Shown here: in pieces, positions 11,968 to 22,531 of the stretch
How the letters are laid out: every line of letters starts with the position of its first letter
Position numbering within the stretch: the stretch's first letter is position 1
From: Euryodendron excelsum
Lineage: Eukaryota > Streptophyta > Magnoliopsida > Ericales > Pentaphylacaceae
Reading direction: 5' to 3'
DNA: 64,000 nt
Assembly: GCA_033060915.1 (NCBI GenBank)
Contig: CM065396.1
Coordinates: 4,642,001-4,706,000 of the forward strand
Made by a program: the position numbers and the translations under genes
Notes under the pieces: generated by a model
Databases searched by the model: none
What the model saw: the letters and a program-made list of their open reading frames with translations, nothing else
What the model was told of the DNA's origin: nothing

Positions 11968-14900
11968 TGTCGCGTCCAGATTTTTTGCACTCGAGAAATA
12001 CACACACAAGCAAAAAAAATACTGTACTCTCTTGTTAGAACTCATCCTCCTAGAAGAATGAGTGCGACTAGGTTTGAATTGAAAATTGATTTGAATAAAG
12101 AGTTTTTGGAAAACAATTTGGAATTGCCACCTAACTTGATTAAGGTGAGTTAGGTCACCTAAAAACTAAGCATAATTCGAAGATTACACTTAAGGTTTTT
12201 GAAAAACAATTTTGAAAACTTCCTCAAAGAGGGTTTTTAAGAAAATAAGTTGTTTGGCAACCTTCGAAAAAAATATTTAAGCCATTTTTTGAAAATAACT
12301 TCATTTTGGTCTTTGAAAACAGTGATCTAGGTTCGAAGGTTGGTTATGTGTAGAGAAGATGCACTAAGCCATCATCCTACCCCGCCCTTGCGGTACCTAC
12401 ATGTCTATTCACCCCAGATTCACTTATTAGAGTCTTCGATTAATAAATGTCCAAAACTATCCACTTTAGAAAAGAATTATATGTTGCATGATATGCAAGT
12501 GCAAGTGAAAGATTTGATTTAGAGATAAATTTGAAAAGAACTTGATTTGATGTTAAAAAAGAGATTTGAAAAGATAGATTTGATTTTGAAAGAAAAATTT
12601 TTAGAAATTGAAAATAGAGATTTGAAAAAAGTTATGATCACACCTATGAGGGTTGCCTACGTATCCATTTTGAGGAATTAGGTCAGCCGCATTTCGGACT
12701 AAAGTCCGATTGAAAATAGTAGATTTTGATTAGAAAAAGAAACTGAGTTGGAATTTGGATTGGAAGATTTGAAAAGAATAGTTTTGGAAAGCTTGGTTTT
12801 AATAAACCTAGACTTAGGAAAGACTTGAGATTTAAGAAAGATTGGATTTGACTTGAAAGGTTTTAGAAAAGATTTGACTCAAATGTTAAACTTGGAAGAT
12901 TAAGGAAAAATTGAATTTAGGAAATGTTCGAATTAGAAAAGTTTTAAAATAGGAAAGTTCCATTATAGGAAAGATTTTGAATTAGGAAAGAAAGGTTTTG
13001 AAATAGGAAAGGTTTTGTTTTAGGGAAGTTTCGAATTAGGAAAGTATTGAGATTGGAATGTTTTGAATTAAGAAAGTTTTAACTTAAAAAAGTTTCGAAT
13101 TCAAAAAGTTTTAACTTAAGAAAGAGTTGAGTTTTTGAAAGATTTGAATTTAGAAAGTTTTGGATTTAGAAAGATTTGAAATTTAGAAAGTTTAGAATTT
13201 TAGAAAAGATTCGAAGTTTGAGTTTTAGAAATACTTGAAATGAGGAAAGGTTTTAATTTGAAGAAAGATTGAAAAATTTAGATTTGGAAAGTTGAAATTT
13301 AGAAAGGTATGGAATTAGGAAAATTAAAAAGCTTAAAGTTTAAGGAAAGATTTGAAAGTTCAAGTTTTGGAAACTTAAGGTTTAGGAAGGTATGAGATTA
13401 GGAAGGATTGGGAATAGGAAAGATTTGGTTTTATTTCTAAAACAATAGATTGGATTTTGTTTCTAAAAAGAAATGATTAGATTTTGTTTCCAAAAATGGA
13501 AGATTTGATCTAGTTTTCTAAATGGAGAGATTAGATTTGGTTTCCTAAAATGGAGGATTTGATTTGATATGGAATTGGAAATGTGAAGTTTTGGAAGTCC
13601 TAGATTTTGGGGTAGAAAATAGGATTTGGAAAACTAAAGTTTGAGGCTAAAATAGGAAATTAGAAATTAGATTTTTGAAAAGAAAATTAGGGTTTCCTAA
13701 CCATGGCTCTAGGGTTTAACTTGGACTCCAAGAAAAAAAGGATTTTGGAAAGTGAATTTTGGAAAGGAAGATTATTGGAAGGAGATTTTAGAAAAAAAAG
13801 AGTTTTTAGAAAGCACGCTGGAAAAGAGAGTTTTTGGAAAGGGATTTTTGAAAAGAGTTTTTTAGGAAAGAGATTTTTGGAAAGAGTTGTTAGGATGGAA
13901 ACTTAGGGAGTGTTTTTGGAAAGTGAATTTTGAAGTGAGCTTTTTGGAAAGGAGTTTGAAAAGAGTTTTTAGGAACGTAATTTTTTGAAGGAAATTTTTA
14001 AAAAACAAATTTTAGGAAGCAATTTTGGAAAGAAAACTAGAAAGAATTTTTAGAAAGTATGTTGGAGAAAAGATTTTAGAGAATAGACGTGAAAAAAGAT
14101 TTTGGAGGGGATTTAAAAAAAAGGTTTTGGAAAGTAAGTTTGAAAAGTAATTTGGAAAGGGATGGACTTTCGCAAGCCTCTAAAAATATCTCACTTTTTT
14201 AATACGATTCTAACCATAAGAAAGTTAGAATCATTCTAAGATTGTGGTTTTAAAAACAATAAGGACTTGGAAATGTGGACCATATTGGTCACTTTAAATG
14301 TAACACTTTCTTAAAGCAACTCTAACCATAAAAAGGCTAGAATCACCTTAGGATTGTGATTTTGAAAATAAGTTTTTGAAGAAAAAAGCTTTAACGCAAG
14401 TTTTGAAAACGGTTTTAATGCAAGTTTTGAAACCAAATTTGAAAATGGATTTTGGAGAGATGCATGATCATGATATGCACAATACAAGTTGGGGTCGTGA
14501 ACATACAAGGTTAAAGGCTTCACCACATAATCAAGGGGGCCGAACTGACGTGATCTCCGGTTAGACTAAGAGAAAGCCCCCGACACGGTGACTTTCAATA
14601 GCCTAATCGCACACTTGAACCGGGGAGTCCCTTGTTTGAAGCATGCATGAAAAGGAGGGAGAAGATTGGGGATTAAAATAGAAGAAGACCTAAGTGGGCT
14701 AGGAGAGAGAAAAGAGAGGGAGAAATTGCGTAAACATAAATAGGAAGCTTACCTTGTGTCTTCTTTTATTTGCTTTGTTTTGCTCGCTTTCTTTACTTCG
14801 ATCTTTGCTTGGCTTTGCGTCGGTCTTCGAGAGCTTGCTTTGACTTTCGGGAGCTTCAGAGTTGCAGCAGTTGAAGTCTTCAATGGAGGCTTTGGAGGCT

Positions 14901-16591
14901 AACATATGAGTGTATATGAGTGTATAGGAGGTAGGGTTTGGTGTATAGAGGCTAAGGTATGGAAAACCTAAAGAGAACTAGGGTTTGGAGAGGCTTCGAG
15001 CTCTGTGTATCGAAGAGAAGAGTTTTTAGACTGAGTTTGCTGACTTTTTTCACACTGGAGGAGGCTTTGTATTTATAGACAGAGGATTGACTTGACGCTT
15101 TTTACAGTGGCGCCAAGAAAAATTTTCTTCTGGCGCTAGCCACTTAGGAAAGTTTTAAGGTCAGCAAGCAATGTATCTTCAGAAGATTTGGGCGTCTGTA
15201 TTAGTGATTATCATGCAATTTTTAGCTTGGTTTCATTAGGGGTGACTCGGAAAGGTCCGGGAATGATTTAAGGGGCCGGGAATGCCCCGAAGGGCCGGAA
15301 AAGGATATGAACCCTTAGAATAGTATCTCGGGGGTATTAGGCTTGAAGAATAATGACAGGATGTGTTGGAAGGGTTGACCGGGCTATTAAGGGCAAAACG
15401 GTCAATCGGGTCGGAAAGCTGCAGGGATGGACTTAGAATATCTTGGAAGAAGACTCGAGACTTGGAAACATTACTTAGAATGTTTCAGGACGTTACCGAT
15501 TTGATACCTAGAGCCGGTGTGGTTGGAAGAGGCGATCGGCCCACTACGGGCAAAACGGTCATTTTATGTCAGGTTTGCTAGAACTGACTCGGAATGATCT
15601 GGAAGAGTAATGGAAGGCCAGGGATACTATCAAAAACATCCCCAGGAGGTTACCGGTTTCATACCCAGAGTCAGTGTGGTTCCCAGGGCGTTCGGATGCC
15701 TAGGGGCAAAATAGTTATTTTAATCGGAGAGTCTTGGAATCGGCCCGAAATCAATTGGAAGGCACTTAAACATGCCGAATCGTCCTTGGGACAATCCTGG
15801 AAGGGTGGACTTACCGTTCTAAGGACTTAGGTACTTTCTCAAGAAACGTGCCGGAAATAGCCCTAGGGTCAGTTTGGTCATTTTTCACCAGAGTGGGTTT
15901 TGAGTGTTTCTGTCACTCTGATGGTGATCCCGTGACATAGGGGTTTGTTGGCAATTTCCTATATCGACCTAATTGCAAGTGTTTCTACCACACTAACGGT
16001 TGCGATATTTATGAGTATTTCCGTTACTCTAACGGGTCGGGATCATTCCAGAGATTGCCTAATCTAGGGAAGCTACTAGGTGGACTTATCGCCTAAGGAA
16101 TCAACTTTCTCAAAAGACGTGCTGAAATAGACATTTCTTCATTGGCGGGCTAGCAAGCGCCATTGGTGCACTGTTCTAGCATATCGGGAACTTGGGGTCT
16201 CGTCCCAATCAACTAGTTTGAAGGGACTTACAGTTCCGAAGAGTTCTTGAAAAACGTGACTGACAGTATGGACTTACCGCTTTAAGAAATCAACTATCTC
16301 GAAAGGCGTGCCAAATTTAATTGGAACTGGAAGTGGACTTGAAATTGGATTTGAGATTAAAACGGGAACTTGCTGTCTTTGAAAAGACATGGCCACTTTA
16401 ATTGGACCGAAGAATGCCCTAAGGGCACTTTGGTTATTTTGCCTCTATTTTGGCCCAATGGGCCTGCGAAGCGATCGAGTCACTGGATTATGTTTGAAAA
16501 ACTGATTTAAGTTGGAACATGTCCATATTGACTTGAATACAAGTCTAGACGGACTGGAGATTACCGAGCAGGCAAAAATGGGGTGCTTACA
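11968..16591 (-). repeat. L2: 5' LTR of E1 (4,624 bp)
   Basis: This is a complete LTR. On the plus strand it starts TGTCGCGTCC and ends GGGGTGCTTACA; its reverse complement is TGTAAGCACCCC...GGACGCGACA. The right flank is AGTTG (16592-16596). It contains the 3'-terminal stem-loop at about 12043-12065, the purine-rich repeat zone 12780-14160, the conserved block 14290-14660, the TATA box at 15070-15077, the conserved U3 block at about 15190-15250, and U3 dyads (GAGTG...CACTC at 15899-15915; GAGTA...TACTC near 16013). Confidence 0.88.
15070..15077 (-). promoter_or_regulatory. TATA box of L2
   Basis: TATAAATA on the minus strand, in the same context as in the other LTRs. As the 5' LTR copy this would have driven E1's genomic transcript. 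Confidence 0.7.
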
Positions 16592-17125
16592 AGTTGGTTC
16601 AGTTATAATATGCTACTTTTGCACTTAATCGATGTAGCCCGTTAACATGATTTTTTTAAAAATAAACTACTTTGGAATGCTCACATTAAATCTTTAGCTT
16701 TTTTTTTTTTTTTGCATTTTTTTGGATACAATCAACTTTTAATATTTACTTTAAGACAATATTAATTATTATAATTCATTGGTAGTATGTGAAAATAGTT
16801 TAGGATGGTTTTTAAGAAGAGGCTCGAGTAAGGGTGGCCAATGGGTAGACCCGGCCAGGCCTACACTACATAACAACAAATGAACTAGTGGCCCAAACAC
16901 AGCTCAACTTCGGGTCTAAACCTACATTCCTAACCCTGCCCAAAATAAAAGATGAAAGAATAAAGCCCGCCCATGTAGCCCAATTGTGAGAGTACATCTA
17001 ACTCATTCAACTTGTTTAATCTTAGATTCGAACTTATATCTAATATATACATACATATATATATATATATATAAATATATAGGTTGTGTTTTCTCAATTT
17101 TTTTGTATCTTTTTTATGTGTCATC
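16592..17125. other. AT-rich flank between E1 and the next LTR
   Basis: This is one of few stretches not assignable to the giant-LTR family. It contains a poly-T run near 16700, a (TA)n microsatellite at 17043-17082, and at about 16830-16980 a GGGTGGCCAATGGGT / AAGCCCGCCCATG pair reminiscent of hAT-type MITE ends. I could not define terminal repeats or a target duplication. Confidence 0.4.
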
Positions 17126-17386
17126 TGTCGTGCTTTGGTTTTTAACCAAGCCCTCTTGGCTCAAGAAAAAGGACGATACTCTATCATTAGAACTCATCCT
17201 CCAAGAACGACGAGTGCGACTAGGTTTGAACTTGAAATTGATTTGATTAAGGGCTTTTGAAAAAATTTTGAAGTTTCCACTTAACTTGATTAAAGTGAGT
17301 TAGGTCATCAAAAACTAAGTATAATTTGGAGATTAAACTTAGAGTTTTTAGAAAAAAGGTTTTGGAAAACTTCCTCAAGAGAGGGT
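17126..17386 (-). repeat. L3 part 1: minus LTR of subfamily B, 3' end
   Basis: Begins TGTCGTGCTTTGG, the reverse complement of an LTR end of the GCACGACA type. It continues with the terminal stem-loop block (AACTCATCC...GAGTGCGAC) and the TTAGGTCA block shared with all LTRs. It is interrupted at 17386/17387 by the solo LTR L4 and resumes at 22532. Confidence 0.75.
17382..17386. other. left target-site duplication of L4
   Basis: AGGGT, paired with AGGAT at 22527-22531 (one mismatch). Confidence 0.6.
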
Positions 17387-17582
17387 TGTAAGCACCCCAT
17401 TTTTGACCGCTCGGCAGTCTACACTCCGTCTAGACTTGTGTTCAAGTCATTGTGGGCATATTCCAATCAAAACCAACTCTCTAAGTCCAAATCCCGTTTA
17501 TCCATTGCTTCGCGGGCCCGCTAGGCCCAAATAGAGGCAAATGACCAAAATGCCCTTAGGGGCATTGTTCTTTCCAACTCCC

Positions 17583-18235
17583 TTTCCAATCCCTCTCTCG
17601 AGACAGTTTATTCCTCGAGACGGTTCCAAATCAGGCATGTCTTTTCAAAGACGGTAAGTCCCCTTTTCCAATCCCTCTCTCTCGACAGTTTATTCCTTGA
17701 GACAATTCCAAATCAGGTACATCTTTTCGAAGACGGTAAGTCCCCTTTCCAATCCTTCTCTCATGATAGTTTATTCCTCAAGATGTTTCCAAATCAGGCA
17801 CGTCTTTTCGAAGACGGTAAGTCCCCTTTCCAATCCCTCTCTCGAGACAGTTTATTCCTCGAGACGGTTTCAAATTAGGCACGTCTTTTCGAAGACGGTA
17901 AGTCCCCTTTCCAATCCCTCTCTTGAGACGGTAAGTCCCTTTTCCAATCCTTCTCTCGAGACAGTTTATTCCTCGAGACGGTTCCAAATTAGGCACGTCT
18001 TTTCGAAAATGATAAGTGCCCTTTCCAATCCCTCTCTCGAGACAGTTGATTCCTCGAGACGGAAAATTTATTCCAATCAGGCACGTCTTTTCGAAGACGA
18101 TAAGTGCCCTTTCCAATCCCTCTCTCGAGACAGTTTATTCCTCAAGACGGTTCCAAATCAGGCATGTCTTTTCGGAGACGATAAGTCCCCTTTCCAATCC
18201 CTCTCTCGAGACAGTTTATTCCTCAAGACGTTTCG
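17583..18235 (+). repeat. tandem array of ~81-bp units in U3 of L4
   Basis: About eight units plus one shortened unit. Each has CCAATCCCTCTCTCGAGACAG, TTCCTCGAGACGG, and a GTCTT-TTCG-AAGAC inverted repeat followed by GGTAAGT. Unit starts are near 17586, 17668, 17749, 17829, 17910, 18026, 18112 and 18196. L11 carries only one or two copies in the same place, so copy number changes between LTRs. The open frame across this array (17697-18275) is a by-product of the repeat length and is not a gene. Confidence 0.85.
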
Positions 18236-18479
18236 AGTAGCGAAATACTCGCAAACTTCACGACCGTTCGAGTAGCGGAAATACTCATAAACAGGTCGAT
18301 ATAAGGAATTGCTAACAAACCCCTGTGTCACGACGACCGCCGTCAGAGTGGCAGAAACACTCAAAACCCAGGTCAACGCCAATGCCTGCTAGCCCACTTC
18401 GGTGAAAAATGACTAAACTGCCTTTTAGACCTTTTTCGAGACTTTCCGGTCAAGATGACCATTTTGGCCCTAAACATCC

Positions 18480-18835
18480 AAACGCCCCGGGAACCACACC
18501 GGCTCTGGGTATCAAACCGGTAACCTCCAAAGAATGCTTTTTATAGTGTTCTCAATTTCCCTCTACCTTTTCGGATCATTCCGAGTCAGTTCCGGCAAAC
18601 CCGGTACAAAATGACCGTTTTGCCCTTGGTGGGCCGGTCTCCTTTTTTGACCACACGGGCTCTGGGTATCAAACCGGTAACCTCCTGAGACTACTTTTTA
18701 TAGTGTTCCCAACCTCCCTGTATCTCTCCGGATCATTCCGAGTCAGTTTCGGCCAACCCGGTACAAAATGACTGTTTTGCCCCTCGTGGGCTGGTCTCCT
18801 TTTCCGACCACACTGGCTCTAGGTATTAAACCGGA
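18480..18835 (+). repeat. ~158-bp tandem repeats in U3 of L4
   Basis: Just over two units, each beginning ACCACACCGGCTCTGGGTAT and containing TTTTTATAGTGTTC, TCCGAGTCAGTT and AAAATGACCGTTTTGCCC. L11 has about three units at 58128-58620. Confidence 0.8.
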
Positions 18836-19107
18836 AACCTTTGGGAACATTCTAAATAATGTTTCCAAACCCCAAGTCTTCTTCCGGGATAGTTTGAGTC
18901 TGTCCCGGCAGCTTCTCGATCCGATTGACCGTTTTACCCCTAAAGGCTCGGTCAACCTTTCCGACCCATCTTATCCGTATTTTTCAGGTTAAATACCTCT
19001 GGGACACTATTTTAAGTGTTCTTGCCCGTTTCCGACCTTCCGGGTCATCCCCGATCTCTCAAACTTCTTCCCGAACTTTTTGGAGTCACTCTTAGTAAAG
19101 CCAGGCT

Positions 19108-19146
19108 AAAAATTACATGGTAGTCACTAGTACAGGCGCCCAAATC
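19108..19146 (+). promoter_or_regulatory. conserved U3 block of L4
   Basis: AAAATTACATGGTAGTCACT followed by AGTACAGGCGCC, the best conserved short block shared by the LTR subfamilies upstream of the TATA box. Confidence 0.45.
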
Positions 19147-19192
19147 TAGTCAAAGATACGTTGTTTGCCGACCTTAAACATTTCCTAAATGA

Positions 19193-19217
19193 CTGGCACC
19201 ACTCCTAGTGGCGCCAG
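19193..19217 (+). promoter_or_regulatory. promoter dyad of L4
   Basis: Arms CTGGCACCACT and AGTGGCGCCAG around a 3-base loop, with one unpaired position. About 53 bases upstream of the TATA box. Confidence 0.5.
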
Positions 19218-19269
19218 TGTAAAGTTTGGCCTGGCGCCACTGCAACAAGCGCTAGTGTTGTCCAACCTC

Positions 19270-19277
19270 TATAAATA
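19270..19277 (+). promoter_or_regulatory. TATA box of L4
   Basis: TATAAATA in the conserved context CTCTATAAATACAGAG. Confidence 0.7.
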
Positions 19278-20159
19278 CAGAGTCTCTTCCAACGTGAAAG
19301 GGGTCCGCAAACTCAGTCTAAAAATCATATATTTTGATATATAGAGCTCGTGCGTTCCCTAAACTCTAGCTTCTCTAGGTTTTCCAAACCCTAGCCACCG
19401 TTCACTAAACCCTAGCCTCCTATACACTCATACACACCCCCATACACTCATACACTAGCCTTCAACCCTCCTTTGAAGATTTGAAGAGCTACAATCTAAA
19501 GTTTGAAGACAACTCTTGAAGATTGAAGACGAAGATCAAGACGAAGACCGAAGATAAGCAAGGCGTGCAAAATAAAGAAGACATACGGTATGATATCTCT
19601 TTAAATTTCTGCACTTCCCCCCTCTCTCTTCTTTCTCCTAACCCACTTGGGTTTTCTCTATTTTAATCCCGCATCTCTTTTCCTCCTTTTCTTTGCATGC
19701 TTGAAACAAGGGGATTCTCGGTCCATGTGTAGGATTGGGCTATTGGAGAGTCACCGTGTCGGGGGCTTTCTTCTAGTCTAACCGGAGACCACGTGGGTCC
19801 GACCCCCTTGATTATGTGGTGAAGCCTAAGCCTTGTGTGTTCACAACCCCAAAATTGCATTGTGCATATCATGATCTTGCATCTCCCAAAAGTCGTTTTC
19901 AAAGTTGTTTTCAAAATTGTTTTCAAACTTATTTTCAAAATTGCATCAAAATCTCTTTTTCAAAATATGTTTCCAAAATCACAATCCTAGGGTGATTCTA
20001 ACTTTTCCATGGCTAGGATTGCTTTAGGAAAGTGCTACATTTAAAGTGACCAATATGGTCCATATTTTCAAAATCTTTGTTATTTTCAAAACCACTTTCT
20101 TAAAGTGGTTCTAGCCTTCTTGTGATTAGAATCACTTTAGGAAAGTGAGATGTTTTTAT

Positions 20160-21700
20160 ATTTTTCAAAAAGCTCTCTTTTAAAAAAAAATCTATTTTTC
20201 AAAACTCCATTTTTTAACTCCTTTCCAAAATTCTCTCCCCAAAACCCACTTTCTAAAAACGCTTCCTAAAAATCTTTCCAAAAACTCTTTCCAACAATCT
20301 CTTTTAAAAAATCTTTCTAAAAAACTCTCTTTTCAAAATCTTCTTTCTAGAAACTCCCGTCTAGGATTTTCCTTCTAAAATCTGCGTTTTCAAAAACACA
20401 CTTTCCAAAAACTCCTCTCTAGGATTTTCTTCCAAAAACTTGTTTTCAAAAAACACACTTTCCAAAAATCCCTTTCCTTAGAGCCCAAGCCAAGCCCTAG
20501 AGCTAACCATTAGGAAACCCTAATTTTCTTCCCAAAAACATGGTTTTCAAACTTTGCCCCAAACCTAGGTTTCTAAAATTTCTTGTTTTCCACATCCAAA
20601 CTATACACATCTCCAAAACCTTTTTTCTACGTCAAAATTCTACACTTCCAAATCTAGGGTTTCTAAAACTTCCCTTTCCAAATCCTTGCCCAAATCCAAT
20701 CCTCCGTTTTTGGAAATGAAATCAAACACTTCTTTTTAGAAACAAAATCCAATCCCTTCCTAATCCAAATCTTTCCTAATTTAAATCCTTCTTAATCCTC
20801 CACTTTCCTAAATCTTAAGTTTTCAAAACTTGAACATAAAAATCTTTCCTAAATTTTAAAACTCAACTTCCACATCTTTCCTAATTCAACCTTTCCTAAT
20901 TCTACTCCCTTTTGAAATCTTAACTTTTCAAATCTGAGTTTTCAAACCTTTCCTAATCTCAAGATTTTCTAAAAACTCTAAAACTTTCTAAATCTAAAAC
21001 TTTTTAAATTCTAAACTTTCTTAAAACTTCAAAATTTTCCAATTCAAAACTTTCTAAACTCAAAACTTTCTTAATTCAAACATTTTCTAAATCTTTCCTA
21101 ATTTAAAATCTTTCTAAAATTCGAAGCTTTCCCAAATTCTAAACCTTTTTTAAACTAAACTTTTCCTAATTCAAAACATTCCTAAATTCAACAATTTCCT
21201 ATTTCAAAAGCCTTTCTTAAAACGAAACTTTTCAATTTCAAAACTTTCCTAAGTTGAAACTTTCTTAATTCAAAGCTTTCCTAATTTAGAAACTTTCTTA
21301 ATTCAAAACTTTTCTAATTTCGAAACTTTCCTAATTTGAAAACTTTTCAAAAATAAAACTTTCTTAATTCAAAACTTTCCTAAATCGGACCTTTCCTAAT
21401 TCGAACATTTCTTAAAATCTAATCTTCCCAAATATTCCAAGTCCAACATTCGAGTCAAATCTTTCTAAATCTCAAGTCTTTCCTAAGTCTCCTATCTTTC
21501 CTAAGTCTAGGTTTTCTAAACTTCCATCTTTCCAAAACAAGTCTAAATCTTTCTTCCAAGTTCTATTTTCCAAATCAAAATCCATTCTCTTAAATTCCAA
21601 AATTCTAAATTCCAATTTTCAATCTTCTATTCTAAGTTCAATCTCTCAATCTTCCAATTCAATTTCCTATTCAATCTCTTTCTTTTAAATCAATCTCTTT
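20160..21700 (+). repeat. G-depleted CTTTCCTAATTCAAA degenerate repeats in L4
   Basis: Dozens of 15-20-base near-repeats of the type AACTTTCCTAATTC. From 20964 to 21122 (159 bases) there is no G at all on the plus strand. The same zone is at 59990-61500 (L11), 35040-35900 (L6) and, on the other strand, 1-1150 and 12780-14160. Confidence 0.8.
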
Positions 21701-22531
21701 TCAATCGGACTCTTGTTCGAACTAGGACTGACCTGATTCCTCCAAAAGGATACGTAGGCAACCCTCATGGGTGCGATCACAACATTTTTCAAGTTTCTAT
21801 TTCTACAAAATCTCTCCAAATCTCCGATCTATACTCAAACTTCCAATTTCAAATTTCTATTTCCAAATCTCTATTTTAAATTTCCAAAACCTTCTTTCCA
21901 AATTCAAACTTCTATCTTTTCCTTTTTCAAATCAAGTCAATTTTTTTCCAAATCTATTTTTCAATTCTCTTTTCTTGCACTTGCATATCATGCATCATGT
22001 TAAATTTCTTTTTAAACATTCTTTTTCAAAGTGAATAGGGTTGGACAATTTAGTTAGTTGAAGACTCTCATAGGTGAATCTAGGGTAGATTGACATGTAG
22101 GTATTGAAAGGCAGGGTAGGGTGATGGCTTAGTGAGTCTTCCCTACACGTAACCAACCTCCGAACCTAGATCACTGATTTCAAAGACCAAAAGGAGTTAT
22201 TTTCAAAAAAGGGCTAAATGTTTTCCGAAGGTTGCTAAATAACCTGTTTTCTTAAAAACCCTCTCTTGAGGAGATATTTTCAAAATCATTTTCCAAAAGC
22301 CCTAAGTGTAGTTTTCGGATTATGCTTAGTTTTTAAGTGACCTAACTCACCTTAATCAAGTTAGGTGGCGACTCCAAACTGTTTTCAAAAGCCCTTTATT
22401 CAAATTATTTTTCGATTCAAACCTAGTCGCACTCATTCTTCTGGGAGGGTGAGTTCTAACAAGAGAGTACAGTATTTTTCTCGCTTGTCTGAGTATTTCT
22501 CGAGTGCGAAATATTTGGGCGCGACAAGGAT

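Larger units (their letters stand above)
1..16591 (-). mobile_element. E1: giant-LTR Ty3/gypsy (Ogre/Tat-like) element, pol-less, minus strand
   Basis: Two LTRs in the same (minus) orientation flank an 8.3-kb internal region. The left LTR is cut by the window edge. Reading in element direction: 5' LTR 16591-11968, PBS, leader, gag remnant, a non-coding stretch, an opposite-strand spliced PMD-like gene, PPT, 3' LTR. The LTRs are close relatives: bases 8-258 match 13011-13261 with a single difference that I can see, while the U3 repeat region differs by larger indels. I found no aspartic protease, RT, RNase H or integrase signature on the minus strand of 7274-9213. The right flank is AGTTG; the matching left flank lies outside the window, so the target duplication cannot be tested. 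The Ogre/Tat assignment rests on PBS type, gag knuckle, LTR length and the antisense gene. Confidence 0.8.
17387..22526 (+). mobile_element. L4: giant solo LTR (5,140 bp), subfamily A
   Basis: Starts TGTAAGCACCCC and ends GGGCGCGACA. Flanking sequence is continuous with a pre-insertion LTR: ...AGGGT on the left and AGGAT TTTTAAG on the right, where uninterrupted copies read AGGGTTTTTAAG. This fits a 5-bp target duplication with one later substitution. No internal region or second LTR is present, so it is a solo LTR formed by LTR-LTR recombination. Order inside: 81-bp tandem array 17583-18235, GAGTR dyads 18235-18362, 158-bp tandem repeats 18480-18835, conserved block 19108-19146, promoter dyad 19193-19217, TATA 19270, G-poor U5-side zone 20160-21700, terminal stem-loop near 22430. 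Confidence 0.85.

Noticed and set aside
16820..16990. hAT-type MITE
   Set aside because: Suggestive GGGTGGC end and CGGGC-type words, but no terminal inverted repeat pair or 8-bp duplication could be found.
17697..18275. 192-codon open frame with repeated residues
   Set aside because: It lies across the 81-bp tandem array, whose unit length keeps the frame open; the reverse strand is open too. It sits in LTR U3 and has no family similarity.
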